Below are positions 48,793 through 58,662 of a stretch of DNA of 64,000 nucleotides, piece after piece. The position numbers and the translations under genes were made by a program. Position 1 is the stretch's first letter. Each line of letters opens with the position of its first letter. Source of the DNA: Mesostigma viride (taxonomy: Eukaryota > Streptophyta > Mesostigmatophyceae > Mesostigmatales > Mesostigmataceae); contig RPFO01000165.1 in the NCBI GenBank assembly GCA_009746045.1, forward strand, positions 1,658,046-1,722,045, read 5' to 3'. Under the pieces are notes generated by a model. The model ran no database searches. It was not told where the DNA came from and was given only the letters and a program-made list of their open reading frames with translations.

Positions 48793-50298
48793 CTAGGCGT
48801 CCCCCCTATGGGGCAGGGTTGCCTGCTTGCCATAGGGGTTCATCAAGTGGTACAACAGCTGATATTGTTCAGCTGCCTGCTGAGGCACTTTAGTGAGTGC
48901 ATCAGCAGCGTTGTGTTTGTCCTCCACGTGACGGGTGGACTCCCAGTAGGTGGACTCCTGTTTAAGGACCACCCAGTCAAGATCAGTGTGCACAGCATAG
49001 GGGTTAGCAAGGAAACTGAGGACTGACTGACTGTCAGTGAGCAAGTGTGCCACCACCCCAGCATTGCTGCCTGTTTGCATCTGCAACCAAACCAGCACAT
49101 GATTCAAGTACCTGGCATGAAGCACTGCTGACACCACTGCCCTGCACTCAGCAGCATTGCTGCTGACAGCCTTGCGTCTATGCAACCGGCTGTACCATGA
49201 AATGAGAGACAAGGGTGCATCATCATTCTGCACAAAATACAAGCCTGACTCCCTTGCCTGCAACTTGGTAATCTGCCTGGACTCCATGGAACTATCCATC
49301 ATAGCTTGGATGTGAATGGTTTTGTGGAGATCCAAGGAGTGCAAGATAAGGGGAGGGCCTTCCTGGAGAGTTTTGGTGATGGCTTTGTGACCTACTTGCA
49401 TCAAGACATCATCATCCACTCTGCTAACCACAGCCAGGTGAGGTGCACACGTTGAGCACAACCACCCCAGCTTGCCTCTAATGGTGGGACAGGCTCCAGG
49501 TTTGATTTTGGTTTGCAAAACCTCCAAGCAACTGTGCATGTAATCATTGGGAGAGTAAAGTGCACCCACCCACTGGTTTTGATGCTGCTGGAGTTGTAAC
49601 ATTGTGCCACAAAATTTTATGGCAGTGGTGCCCAGCTCTACTTGCTTGCCAATTTCAAAATGCTGTGACACTTGTTGTATAAAATCATCTACAGCACGCC
49701 TTGGCCCAGCAATCAGCTGATCATCCCCATGCCACACAAAGGTGAGTATGCCATGAGAGTGTGGGACCACAAAGAAGCAAGGGTCTATGTCATCATATCT
49801 AGCCCCTAGCTTTTCAAACACCGCCTGAGCTGACATCCTGAAAATGCGAGGAGCTGATTGCAGCCCTTCAACACCTATGTTAGCTTTCAGGTACTGCTGA
49901 GGGATGTGTTTTGCCCAAACTCTGGGAGTGGAGACTACATACACCTGACCATGCCACACTTGTTGTGCTATCTCAGGTGAGCCTTTCAGGAAGGCCCTTT
50001 TAATGTCTGTAGCCTTACAAACATAATAGTCATCCCCGTCATTGAGATGACCCACAAAGACAGACAGCAAGATTTTAAGAGAGGTCTGCTGAATGCCTGG
50101 TGTGTACAACTCTGCCTCTGTCAGATCAGTGGTGCCCTTGAACTCTGTCACACAAGGTCTAGCATGGAAAATGACTGACCCATCTGCTGCTGGCTTATGT
50201 TTACACACAAACTTCAGGCGCAAGTGCTTGCACCCTGCAGGCTTTTTGTCAATAGGTGTGACAGGTGGAGTGTGAGAGGGGCTAAGAGGATCTGGCAC
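48793..50298 (-). CDS. G1 reverse transcriptase–RNase H
   Basis: The frame has TEFKGTTDLTEAELYTPG, ATDIKRAFLKGS, GVEGLQSAPRIF, the catalytic box FVWHGDDQLIAG, IRGKLGWLCS, MMDSSMESRQ, SSNAAECRAVV, LTDSQSVLSFL and KHNAADALTKV. These are the RT and RNase H signatures of the F family, with HGDD replacing YxDD. It follows the protease-like segment, separated by a short deletion-induced frameshift near 50290–50330 that is absent in G2. Confidence 0.85.
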   Translation of the reverse strand: MPDPLSPSHTPPVTPIDKKPAGCKHLRLKFVCKHKPAADGSVIFHARPCVTEFKGTTDLTEAELYTPGIQQTSLKILLSVFVGHLNDGDDYYVCKATDIKRAFLKGSPEIAQQVWHGQVYVVSTPRVWAKHIPQQYLKANIGVEGLQSAPRIFRMSAQAVFEKLGARYDDIDPCFFVVPHSHGILTFVWHGDDQLIAGPRRAVDDFIQQVSQHFEIGKQVELGTTAIKFCGTMLQLQQHQNQWVGALYSPNDYMHSCLEVLQTKIKPGACPTIRGKLGWLCSTCAPHLAVVSRVDDDVLMQVGHKAITKTLQEGPPLILHSLDLHKTIHIQAMMDSSMESRQITKLQARESGLYFVQNDDAPLSLISWYSRLHRRKAVSSNAAECRAVVSAVLHARYLNHVLVWLQMQTGSNAGVVAHLLTDSQSVLSFLANPYAVHTDLDWVVLKQESTYWESTRHVEDKHNAADALTKVPQQAAEQYQLLYHLMNPYGKQATLPHRGDA

Positions 50299-51873
50299 TA
50301 CCCATTCTTCCCTGGCCTTGCACCCATTTTAGGAAACCTATGTGTGTGCGACAATCTTGCTCTATCTGTTCATAAGAAAGAGGAGACATTTTAGCCACAT
50401 CATGCTTGCCCAATCCAAAGGAGGTGGGATGAAGTTTTTGGTTATGAACCAAGTCTGCCACACAAGGTTCTTGCCCTGGGGCATACTTGGGGGTAGCAAA
50501 TTTTACAGAAGCAATGTTGGTGTTAAGAAGTTTTTGAAGGGAAATTTTGAAATGATTCAGATCAACACCACCCAGGTCCTGAATGGATAGTCTATCACTG
50601 GAAATAATGACACCAGGGTAAGAGAGAAAAGGATCCCCCAACAAAGCATTGCCTTTATAACCTTCCAATACCTGAAAAGGTGTGGGGATACCAAGTATAG
50701 TCAACATGACCTGACCTTGTACCTTGAGGGATGACTGCCCTGAGAAATCAGCCACATGGTGCCAGGGTGAAGGTTCCAAAGGCATATGGGGCACAGCCAG
50801 GGCACTGATAATGCTGACCTGGGCTTGTGTGTCCACTGCAACCGTAAATGGGCTATTGTCATTCTGCCCAACCTTCCCCACCTTAGCTGATCCTGCAGCA
50901 GTTTGAGCTTTAGCTCTATGAGCTGATTGTAGAATGCGAACAGCTTCTGCTAGGCTGCGTTTGGAAGATGCAGCTAGTGGCTGAGCTGTGTTCACAAGTG
51001 AAGAGGTGAGAGGTTGCTGCTCACCTGTTTTGCCATTGTAACCCTCTGCTGCAGGGGGCCAAGCCTGCAGTGACTGCCTACAATCATCAAGGGTGACCTG
51101 GGTGTCACAGTGGGTGTGGCTCTCACACTCACCAGTGGGTGTTCCAAACAACCACTCACTGGGCAACGCTGGGATGCCAGGCAACTGTACAGGGCTGTCG
51201 GCCAACAGCTCTTCCTCCTCTGCCACGTCTGACACAGTTGGAAAATACAATTTCATCCTGTGAGGTGAACACCTGTGAATCTTTCCCGTGTCATTGTGTT
51301 TAACCAGCACTGTCCTGCCAGTGGTATTAAACTTTAGGATGGTGGCTGGCCCATGCCAGGTACCCACCTTGCCTAGTCCCGACTCCTTGTAGAATAGGAC
51401 CTGGTCTTCTTCTCTGAAGGTGGGACGTGGATGCTTTGCATCCTTGACAGCTAACCTGCTAGCTGTATGCGCTCGCTGTGCATTGTATAGGGCTAGTACC
51501 TCAGGTGGATAAATGCCTGCATGCAATCCATCTGGTGTAATGATCACCCCTTGTGGGGTTTTCATGAGTGGCCTCCTGTTGAGGACTTGGCACAACCTGG
51601 TGGACCACAGAGCTCTGTCAGCATATGACCCACTGTCAGCCAGCAGATTACCATCTTCCTTGGCTACAAGGGTTTTAATGGACCTGATGGCCCTTTCAAT
51701 AATGCCTTGCCTCTCATGATCTTCTAGCCCAGCCAGATCAATAGCCTCACACCCTGGTTCATTGGCAAGACACGTGAACTGTTGATCCAGTAATAATGCC
51801 TCCACAGGGTAGTACCTGGCCTGAGCAATCAAGAGAGCCCTGAGCAACTGTGTCTTGTCCATTCCAGGTAATG
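50282..51873 (-). CDS. G1 integrase C-terminal half and protease-like domain
   Basis: It begins where palindrome P ends. LPGMDKTQLLRALL, ALLLDQQF (second acidic residue) and GIIERAIRSIK (Glu) complete the integrase core. QVLFYKESGLGKVGTWHGP is the C-terminal barrel. Then comes VAVDTQAQVSIISALAVP with a DT dyad and, ~80 residues on, ALLGDPFL, the retropepsin signature. The Gly of DTG is Gln. This protease position, after integrase, is the same as in F. Confidence 0.8.
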
Positions 51874-51878
51874 GTTCA

Positions 51879-51954
51879 GTTATATACATCGATTCCTTAC
51901 GGAATCGACACTAAGCGCTTAGTGTCGATTCCGTAAGGAATCGATGTATATAAC
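51879..51954. repeat. P hairpin 1, perfect 76-nt palindrome
   Basis: All 38 base pairs match, centred on AAGCGCTT. It starts GTTATATACATCG and ends with the reverse complement. Confidence 0.92.
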
Positions 51955-52014
51955 TAAAACTTTTGCTTGCGCCGGCAAGGCTAAGGCCGATACTAGTCGG
52001 GTCATCGAATTGGC

Positions 52015-52107
52015 TATTCGATTATCGAAGATGCCTATTCGACCATCGAACTTTCCTTTTTGATTATCGAATTTTCCTTATTCGATTGTCGAAATTTCCT
52101 ATTCGAC
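52015..52107. repeat. Iteron-like repeats in the P arm
   Basis: About four and a half units of 21–22 bases built on TATTCGAYYATCGAA, itself an inverted repeat around TTCGA/TCGAA. The mirror copy lies at about 52895–53000 in the other arm. Confidence 0.65.
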
Positions 52108-52431
52108 GGGGGGTCAGAGGCCAGCGGCCTATCATACTCGGTGCCCAGCGAGCCACCGAACTAGGCCTAGTCGATTATAGCGAGACATCGCGTGGAAATT
52201 AGCCGATTTCGGGGACTTAGCCGATTTTCGGAGCAACGTCGAACAACACAGATGATTAGCCAGTTGAGCACATCATATCAGTCGAATAGCTAGCGCTGGT
52301 ACTCCGCCTAGTAAGCGGAGAGCACTTGCCTTTTTCGATTAACATAGCGCATTAATTAGGCCGAACGATTAGCGTCCGCAACGTTATTCGCATTTCTAGG
52401 CGAAAAATCCACCCCCGGAACGATCCTAGCG

Positions 52432-52442
52432 GGATTCGAACC
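52432..52442 (-). other. tRNA-like B box beside the central hairpin (left arm)
   Basis: GGTTCGAATCC on the minus strand matches the pol III B-box consensus. The neighbouring bases look like a tRNA T-arm and 3' acceptor strand, but no 5' half of a tRNA is present. The mirrored copy is at 52576–52586 on the plus strand. Confidence 0.5.
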
Positions 52443-52471
52443 CGGGATGCCGGCGTGTCGCAACAGTCTTA

Positions 52472-52546
52472 GTTATATACATCGATTCCTGCGGAATCGA
52501 CACTAAGCGCTTAGTATCGATTCCGTAAGGAATCGTTGTATATAAC
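52472..52546. repeat. P hairpin 2 (central)
   Basis: 75 nt, with a few mismatches relative to hairpin 1. It forms the symmetry centre of the whole element. Confidence 0.88.
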
Positions 52547-53053
52547 TAAGACTGTTGCGACACGCCGGCATCCCGGGTTCGAATCCCTCAATCGTTCGGG
52601 GGGATTTTTCGCCCAGACATGCGAATAACGTTGCGGACGCTAATCGTTCGACCCAATGTGCTGTGTTAATCGAAAAAGGCAAGTGCTCTCCGCTGAATAG
52701 GCGGGGTACCAGCGCTAGCTATTCGACTGATATGATGTGCTCAACCGGCTAATCATCTGTGTTGTTCGACGTTGCTCCGAAAATCGGCTAAGTCCCCGAA
52801 ATCGGCTAATTTCCACGCGATGTCTCGCTATAATCGACTAGGCCTAGTTCGGTGGCTCGCTGGGCACCGAGTATGATAGGCCGCTGGCCTCTGACCCCCT
52901 GTCGAATAGGAAATTTCGACAATCGAATAAGGAAAATTCGATAATCAAATAGGAAAGTTCGATGGTCGAATAGGCAACTTCGATAATCGAATAGCCAATT
53001 CGATGACCCGACTAGTATCGGCCTTAGCCTTGCCGGCGCAAGCAAAAGTTTTA

Positions 53054-53128
53054 GTTATATACATCGATTCCTTACGGAATCGACACTAAGCGCTTAGTGT
53101 CGATTCCGCAGGAATCGATGTATATAAC
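53054..53128. repeat. P hairpin 3
   Basis: 75 nt, one base shorter than hairpin 1 in one arm. It lies at the right end of the element. Confidence 0.88.
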
Positions 53129-53135
53129 TCGTTCA

Positions 53136-53647
53136 ATGGTTGTGTACCGTGACCATGCGTCTTTAAGTGCCAGGTAAGATTGTCCTTTTATATGAAAGAC
53201 ATCTCCTACCACCCTGCCCTTGCACTTAGGTGGGGTAGCTACATGCCACTTAGGGGGTTTGGGTGCATTGAACTGACAATGCTGGCAGTGGGATCTGACC
53301 ACCTGGCACGCACGTCTGAGTGCTGCCCCCCCTATTGCTGCTGCCACCACCTCTGCACTCACTTCATGCCCATAAAGGAAGTGCAGCTGCAAAGCAAGCT
53401 CCTGAATACTGATATGAGCATCCTCTGAGGGGGACACTCTGCACACCTTGGGAACCAGAGATGTGAAGGTTGGTTTAGAGACATAATCTTCTGAAACCAG
53501 CTGTAGCACCTTTCCAGAACTGCTCACTGCTCTGACAGTGGGGCATGCAGATGAAAGAGGTGAAGCAGGCACACTCAAGCCATGCAGCATGAGAGGGAGA
53601 CTCACACTTCTTGCCGTAAGGAGGCCGCTTGCAGTCCTTGGGGTCAC
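53136..53647 (-). CDS. G1 integrase N-terminal half
   Basis: It contains QLHFLYGHEVSAEV (a histidine of the zinc finger), VRSHCQHCQF (CxxC), VGDVFHIKGQSYLAL (first acidic residue) and DAWSRYTTIE, where P interrupts. A 4-base insertion near 53583 (absent in G2) separates it from the gag/zinc-finger frame. Confidence 0.78.
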
Positions 53648-53805
53648 CGTGGGGCGGCCCGTGGCACTTGTGGCACAGGACGTCCAGATGCCCCAGCTCG
53701 TCCTCGTTCTTGTGGCAGGTAGGCCGCAGGTGGTACCTCATGCCACAGCGGGTGCACCGCTGAGAAGACTTGTCCTCCTTGTCCTGCTTGTTGTTGTTAT
53801 TGTTT

Positions 53806-53879
<74 letters not shown>

Positions 53880-54671
53880 GCTGTTGTTGTTGTTGTTGTT
53901 GCTGTTGTTGTTGCTGGAGCTGCCCCCCTTGGAGGGAGACTGCCCCTTACCCTTGCCCTTGCCCCAGCCCCTGCCCCTGCCCTTGCCCTTGCCCTTGCCC
54001 TTGCCCTTGCCCTTAAACAACTGTCCCAGCAGGGACTTGACCTCTGCCATGGTTACAGGTCTCTTGCTCCTGTCTTCCCTCTCCCTGTCCTCCTCCTCCC
54101 TATCCTCCCCCCTGACCCTTTTTACAGAGGTGCCCATGGCCCCCTGGCTTAGTGGGGCCAGGGCCAGCTTGATATAATCCAATGCCTCCTTCATGTCCTC
54201 CCAGTACTTTGCCATTCCTGTTGCAAGCATAGCGTAGGTGTTTTTGTCAAGTTTGAGTTTCTCAAGGAACGCAGCAAGAACTTATGATCTAGCTGCTGGA
54301 CATCAGGACGTGCTTTGATGGCTAGCTCATATTTCTTGGTCTCAGCCACATAGTCTACGGAGGTGACCCTGTATTCCTCTACCCACCTGAATGCCCCATA
54401 TATGTCCACAGATGAGGGGGTGGAGAGGAGGTCAGTTAGCTCCTTCATGAAGGCCTCCCAAACTGCCCTAGCCTGCGTGTCCTGCCACTTGGGATACCTA
54501 CGCTGGAAGACAAGGATGAGATTCTGAATCTGAGAGGAGGACTGATGGTAAAAATCCCCCTGCATGAGAGATCCAAACCAATTCTTAACATTCAGTTCCT
54601 CCCTAGCCAGCTGAAGAGAGAGAAGTGCATGATTCCCCTGCTCCCTAGTATACCCCTCAGGCAGCCCCCTG
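53475..54671 (-). pseudogene. G1 gag, C-terminal two-thirds
   Basis: From the G2 insertion point: RGLPEGYTREQGNHALL, a helical capsid region (LILVFQRRYPKWQDTQAR, FRWVEEYRVTSVDYVAETKKYELA), a frameshift near 54240, a Lys/Gly repeat (GKGKGKG), a long Asn run coded by AAC repeats and two Cys/His clusters (CTRCGMRYHLRPTC and CHKCHGPPHGDPKDC). The N-terminal part lies at 63155–63285 beyond G2. Confidence 0.75.
53788..53913 (-). repeat. AAC/AAT triplet repeat coding poly-Asn in G1 gag
   Basis: About 40 near-perfect triplets (TTG on the plus strand) encode an Asn run inside gag. The G2 counterpart (59933–60026) is shorter, so the repeat length is polymorphic between near-identical elements. Confidence 0.9.
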
Positions 54672-55128
54672 AGTTGGATGGAGACTAGGGACGACGAACA
54701 ACTGCTGAAGCTGAAAGCGAATGATGATTGTATTACAATAATACAATGAGAGAGCAATGGAAGCTGAGGGCTCAGAATGGAACGTCTGGGCAAACTCGGG
54801 TGCTGTGGCACTCCCCAGTGCTACGCCTATATGCCTATGGCGGTGCTACCTGCAGCACACGACCAGTGGACAACTGTACACTGCAATGCCATGCGACCAC
54901 GTCACTAGCATCGACTACACTCGGCCCGTCCAGAACCGGATAACCCGGGTCTGGCGGGTCGAGCTAGAGTCTAGGCACAGTCTGGCACTAACCGCACATC
55001 GGTCCACATGACACCTCAGTACCGTACACCCTGCCGTACTGTACTGAGGTGTCCCGCTCAGCCGCGGTAGGCAATACGCGGCGCGCAGGCCGGAAATCCG
55101 TGTGTCAGCCTAAGCATCTCATCTAACT
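54672..55128 (-). repeat. G2 3' LTR
   Basis: 457 bp, same length as 62693–63149 and with very few if any differences. Confidence 0.9.
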
Positions 55129-56192
55129 CCCATTATGTTTTCCTTTCAGGTTGAAGGCTAGCGACTTCAAGCCTGACCCTGCCCAGCTAGGAGACTGACT
55201 CCAAGCTGACTGAGGTGCTGAGCAACTGACACCCATACTGCCACATCTGGACTGAAAAAGATGGGCCCCAGAACTCGTGCAATACTTGTGATGGCATCAC
55301 GTTTAGCTCAACATGCCCGGGGAGTTCCTCCTCCTCGCGAGCTCACAAGGGAGATAGCTATGCCTGTCTGCCTATCCAGGGAGTGCATCACCAGCCAAGA
55401 GAGCCATTGTAAAAATGCCAAGGTAACCGTTTAAGAGGTTCCATGTTGTTCCATCATCATCGCCCACTCAGAGAGAAAATACCCAGCCAGGCTGGGTCAA
55501 CTGAGCTCAGGTTACCTGCAACCTGAGGAGTGACAGTGGACAGGTTTATTGCACCCTGCACTGTCCATGTTGTACCTGCACAACATGTGAGGACCAGCCA
55601 CCCCTGCCCTGCACAGAGGGGGCTGAAGTCCTAGTGACAGGTGACAGGACTATGACATCCTGGACCTGGCCACATGGCACCTGCACAACGTGTGAGACCA
55701 GCCACCCCTGCCCTGCACATTGGTGGCTGACGTCCTGGTGACAGGTGACAGGAATATTGCATCCTGCACCTGCGCTGAGCACGTTGTACAAGACAACATG
55801 ACAGCACCCATGCCTTTACTGCCCCTGAACAGGAAGGCCAGGGGGCCCAGGATAGCCACAGTGAACTGGGGTCCTGGGTAACCACCTGTCAAGGGAGCTT
55901 TGACCCTCCACTTGAATGGGGGCACCTGAGCCACTGAGCTCAAGGCCAATCCACCAAGGCATACGCCCTAGGGAACAAAGGGGTGAGATACATCCCATGC
56001 CCACCTATGAAGGTGTGCATAACGAAATTCCATGGTGTTGAAAAAATCAAAACAGATTTTATTGGGCATAGGGCACGCAGATGTATGAAAAACAGACTCC
56101 AACCAACCCCCGTGCTGGAAGCCACAACCTACCCCTTGGACCTGCCCAAGGGGTACTGGGTGACCTAGGCGTCCCTGGTGAACAGGACCCTG
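55129..56192 (-). other. G2 3' non-coding region with tandem repeats
   Basis: It is colinear with 47721–48792. The ~105-base tandem lies at about 55549–55800. No gene is seen. Confidence 0.6.
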
Positions 56193-57548
56193 CTAGGCGT
56201 CCCCCCTATGGGGCAGGGTTGCCTGCTTGCCATAGGGGTTCATCAAGTGGTACAACAGCTGGTATTGGTCAGCTGCCTGCTGAGGCACTTTAGTGAGTGC
56301 ATCAGCAGCGTTGTGTTTGTCCTCCACGTGACGGGTGGACTCCCAGTAGGTGGACTCCTGTTTCAGGACCACCCAGTCAAGATCAGTGTGCACAGCATAG
56401 GGGTTAGCAAGGAAACTGAGGACTGACTGACTGTCAGTGAGCAAGTGTGCCACCACCCCAGCATTGCTGCCTGCTTGCATCTGCAACCAAACCAGCACAT
56501 GATTCAAGTACCTGGCATGAAGCACTGCTGACACCACTGCCCTGCACTCAGCAGCATTGCTGCTGACAGCCTTGCGTCTATGCAACCGGCTGTACCATGA
56601 AATGAGAGACAAGGGTGCATCATCATTCTGCACAAAATACAAGCCTGACTCCCTTGCCTGCATCTTGGTAATCTGCCTGGACTCCATGGAACTATCCATC
56701 ATAGCTTGGATGTGAATGGTTTTGTGGAGATCCAAGGAGTGCAAGATAAGGGGAGGGCCTTCCTGGAGAGTTTTGGTGATGGCTTTGTGACCTACTTGCA
56801 TCAAGACATCATCATCAACTCTGCTAACCACAGCCAGGTGAGGTGCACACGTTGAGCACAACCACCCCAGCTTGCCTCTAATGGTAGGACAGGCTCCAGG
56901 TTTGATTTTTGTTTGCAAAACCTCCAAGCAGCTGTGCATGTAATCATTGGGAGAGTAGAGTGCACACACCCACTGGTTTTGATGCTGCTGGAGTTGTAAC
57001 ATTGTGCCACAAAATTTTATGGCAGTGGTGCCCAGCTCTACTTGCTTGCCAATCTCAAAATGCTGTGACACTTGTTGAATAAAATCATCCACAGCACGCC
57101 TTGGCCCAGCAATCAGCTGATCATCCCCATGCCACACAAAGGTGAGAATGCCATGAGGGTGTGGGACCACAAAGAAGCAAGGGTCTATGTCATCATATCT
57201 AGCCCCTAGCTTTTCAAACACAGCCTGAGCTGACATCCTGAAAATGCGAGGAGCTGATTGCAGCCCTTCAACACCTATGTTAGCTTTCAGGTACTGCTGA
57301 GGGATGTGTTTTGCCCAAACTCTGGGAGTGGAGACTACATACACCTGACCATGCCACACTTGTTGTGCTATCTCAGGTGAGCCTTTCAGGAAAGCCCTTT
57401 TAATGTCTGTAGCCTTACATACATAGTCATCCCCATCATTGAGATGACCCACAAAGACAGACAGCAAGATTTTTAGGGATGTTTGCTGAATGCCTGGCGT
57501 GTACAACTCTGCCTCTGTCAGATCAGTGGTGCCCTTGAACTCTGTCAC
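56193..57548 (-). CDS. G2 reverse transcriptase–RNase H
   Basis: Nearly identical to the G1 product: ELYTPGIQQTSLK, KATDIKRAFLKGS, FVWHGDDQLIAG, MMDSSMESRQITK, AAECRAVVSAV, LTDSQSVLSFL, NAADALTKV. The N-terminal end is cut by a one-base deletion near 57560 relative to G1 (an A run), so the frame starts at an internal codon. Confidence 0.85.
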   Translation of the reverse strand: MTEFKGTTDLTEAELYTPGIQQTSLKILLSVFVGHLNDGDDYVCKATDIKRAFLKGSPEIAQQVWHGQVYVVSTPRVWAKHIPQQYLKANIGVEGLQSAPRIFRMSAQAVFEKLGARYDDIDPCFFVVPHPHGILTFVWHGDDQLIAGPRRAVDDFIQQVSQHFEIGKQVELGTTAIKFCGTMLQLQQHQNQWVCALYSPNDYMHSCLEVLQTKIKPGACPTIRGKLGWLCSTCAPHLAVVSRVDDDVLMQVGHKAITKTLQEGPPLILHSLDLHKTIHIQAMMDSSMESRQITKMQARESGLYFVQNDDAPLSLISWYSRLHRRKAVSSNAAECRAVVSAVLHARYLNHVLVWLQMQAGSNAGVVAHLLTDSQSVLSFLANPYAVHTDLDWVVLKQESTYWESTRHVEDKHNAADALTKVPQQAADQYQLLYHLMNPYGKQATLPHRGDA

Positions 57549-57609
57549 ACAAGGTCTAGCATGAAAATGACTGACCCATCTGCTGCTGGCTTATGTTTAC
57601 ACACAAACT

Positions 57610-58662
57610 TCAGGCGCAAGTGCTTGCACCCTGCAGGCTTTTTGTCAATAGGTGTGACAGGGGAGTATGAGAAGGACTAAGAGGATCTGGCACTACCCAT
57701 TCTTCCCTGGCCTTGTTAAAGGCCTCCACCCATTTTAGGAATCCTATGTGTGTGCGACAGTCTTGCTCTATCTGTTCATAAGAAAGAGGAGACATTTTAG
57801 CCACATCATGCTTGCCCAATCCAAATGAGTTGGGATGAAGTTTTTGGTTGTGAACCAAGTCTGCCACACAGGGTTCTTGCCCTGGGGCATACTTGGGTGT
57901 AGCAAATTTTACAGAAGCAATGTTGGTGTTAAGAAGTTTTTCAAGAGAAATTTTGAAATGATTCAGATCAACACCACCCATGTCCTGGATGGATAGTCTA
58001 TCACTGGATATGAGGACACCAGGGTAACAGAGAAAAGGATCCCCCAATAAAGCATTCCCTTTATAACCTTCCAATACCTGAAAAGGAGTGGGGATACCGA
58101 GTATAGTCAACATGACCTGACCTAATACCTTGAGGGATGACTGCCCTGAGAAATCAGCCACATGGTGCCAGGGTGAAGGTTCCAAAGGCAAATGGGGCAC
58201 AGCCAGGGCACTGATAATGCTGACCTGGGCTTGTGTGTCCACTGCAACCATAAATGGGCTATTGTCATTCTGCCCAACCTTCCCCACCTTAGCTGATCCT
58301 GCAGCAGTTTGAGCTTTGGCTCTATGAGCTGCTTGTAAAATGCGAACAGCGTCTGCTAGGCTGCGTTTGGAAGGTGCAGCTAGTGGCTGAGCTATGTTCA
58401 CACTTGAAGAGGTGATAGGTTGCTGATCACCTGTTTTGCCAATGTGACCCTCTGCTGCAGGGGGCCAAGCCTGCAGTGACTGCCTGCAATCATCAAGGGT
58501 GACCTGGGTGTCACAGTGGGTGTGGCTCTCACACTCACCAGTGGGTGTTCCAAACAACCACTCACTGGGCAACGCTGGGATGCCAGGCAACTGTACAGGG
58601 CTGTCGGCCAACAGCTCTTCCTCCTCTGCCACGTCTGACACAGTTGGAAAATACAATTTCAT
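57610..58662 (-). CDS. G2 protease-like domain
   Basis: The segment has acidic linkers (VSDVAEEEELLADSP, CDTQVTLDD), then VAVDTQAQVSIISALAVPHLP and ALLGDPFLCYPGVLI. These are the DT dyad and the C-terminal (I/L)LG...FL box of retropepsins, set between integrase and RT. It is separated from integrase by a one-base shift near 58690 and from RT by one near 57560. The product would cleave the polyprotein. The atypical DTQ active site leaves activity uncertain. Confidence 0.7.
   Translation of the reverse strand: MKLYFPTVSDVAEEEELLADSPVQLPGIPALPSEWLFGTPTGECESHTHCDTQVTLDDCRQSLQAWPPAAEGHIGKTGDQQPITSSSVNIAQPLAAPSKRSLADAVRILQAAHRAKAQTAAGSAKVGKVGQNDNSPFMVAVDTQAQVSIISALAVPHLPLEPSPWHHVADFSGQSSLKVLGQVMLTILGIPTPFQVLEGYKGNALLGDPFLCYPGVLISSDRLSIQDMGGVDLNHFKISLEKLLNTNIASVKFATPKYAPGQEPCVADLVHNQKLHPNSFGLGKHDVAKMSPLSYEQIEQDCRTHIGFLKWVEAFNKAREEWVVPDPLSPSHTPLSHLLTKSLQGASTCA

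Larger units (their letters stand above)
51879..53130. mobile_element. Element P: 1.25-kb palindrome with three hairpins
   Basis: Inserted in the G1 integrase with GTTCA duplicated (51874–51878 and 53131–53135); the uninterrupted site is visible in G2. It consists of hairpin 1 (51879–51954, a perfect 76-nt palindrome), an arm of ~517 bases, hairpin 2 (52472–52546), a nearly identical inverted arm and hairpin 3 (53054–53128). Each hairpin arm is itself a small hairpin (CGATTCC / GGAATCG). The arms contain 21–22-bp iterons and a tRNA-like B box. There is no ORF of note. No known family fits. Confidence 0.85.

Noticed and set aside
52545-52620. Complete tRNA gene
   Set aside because: Only a T-arm/B box and possible acceptor strand are present. 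No A box, D-arm or convincing anticodon arm can be folded.
53770-54177. Poly-Leu, poly-Val and poly-Cys ORFs on the plus strand (also at 59693–60390)
   Set aside because: They are the reverse complement of the AAC triplet repeat and the Lys/Gly repeat in gag.
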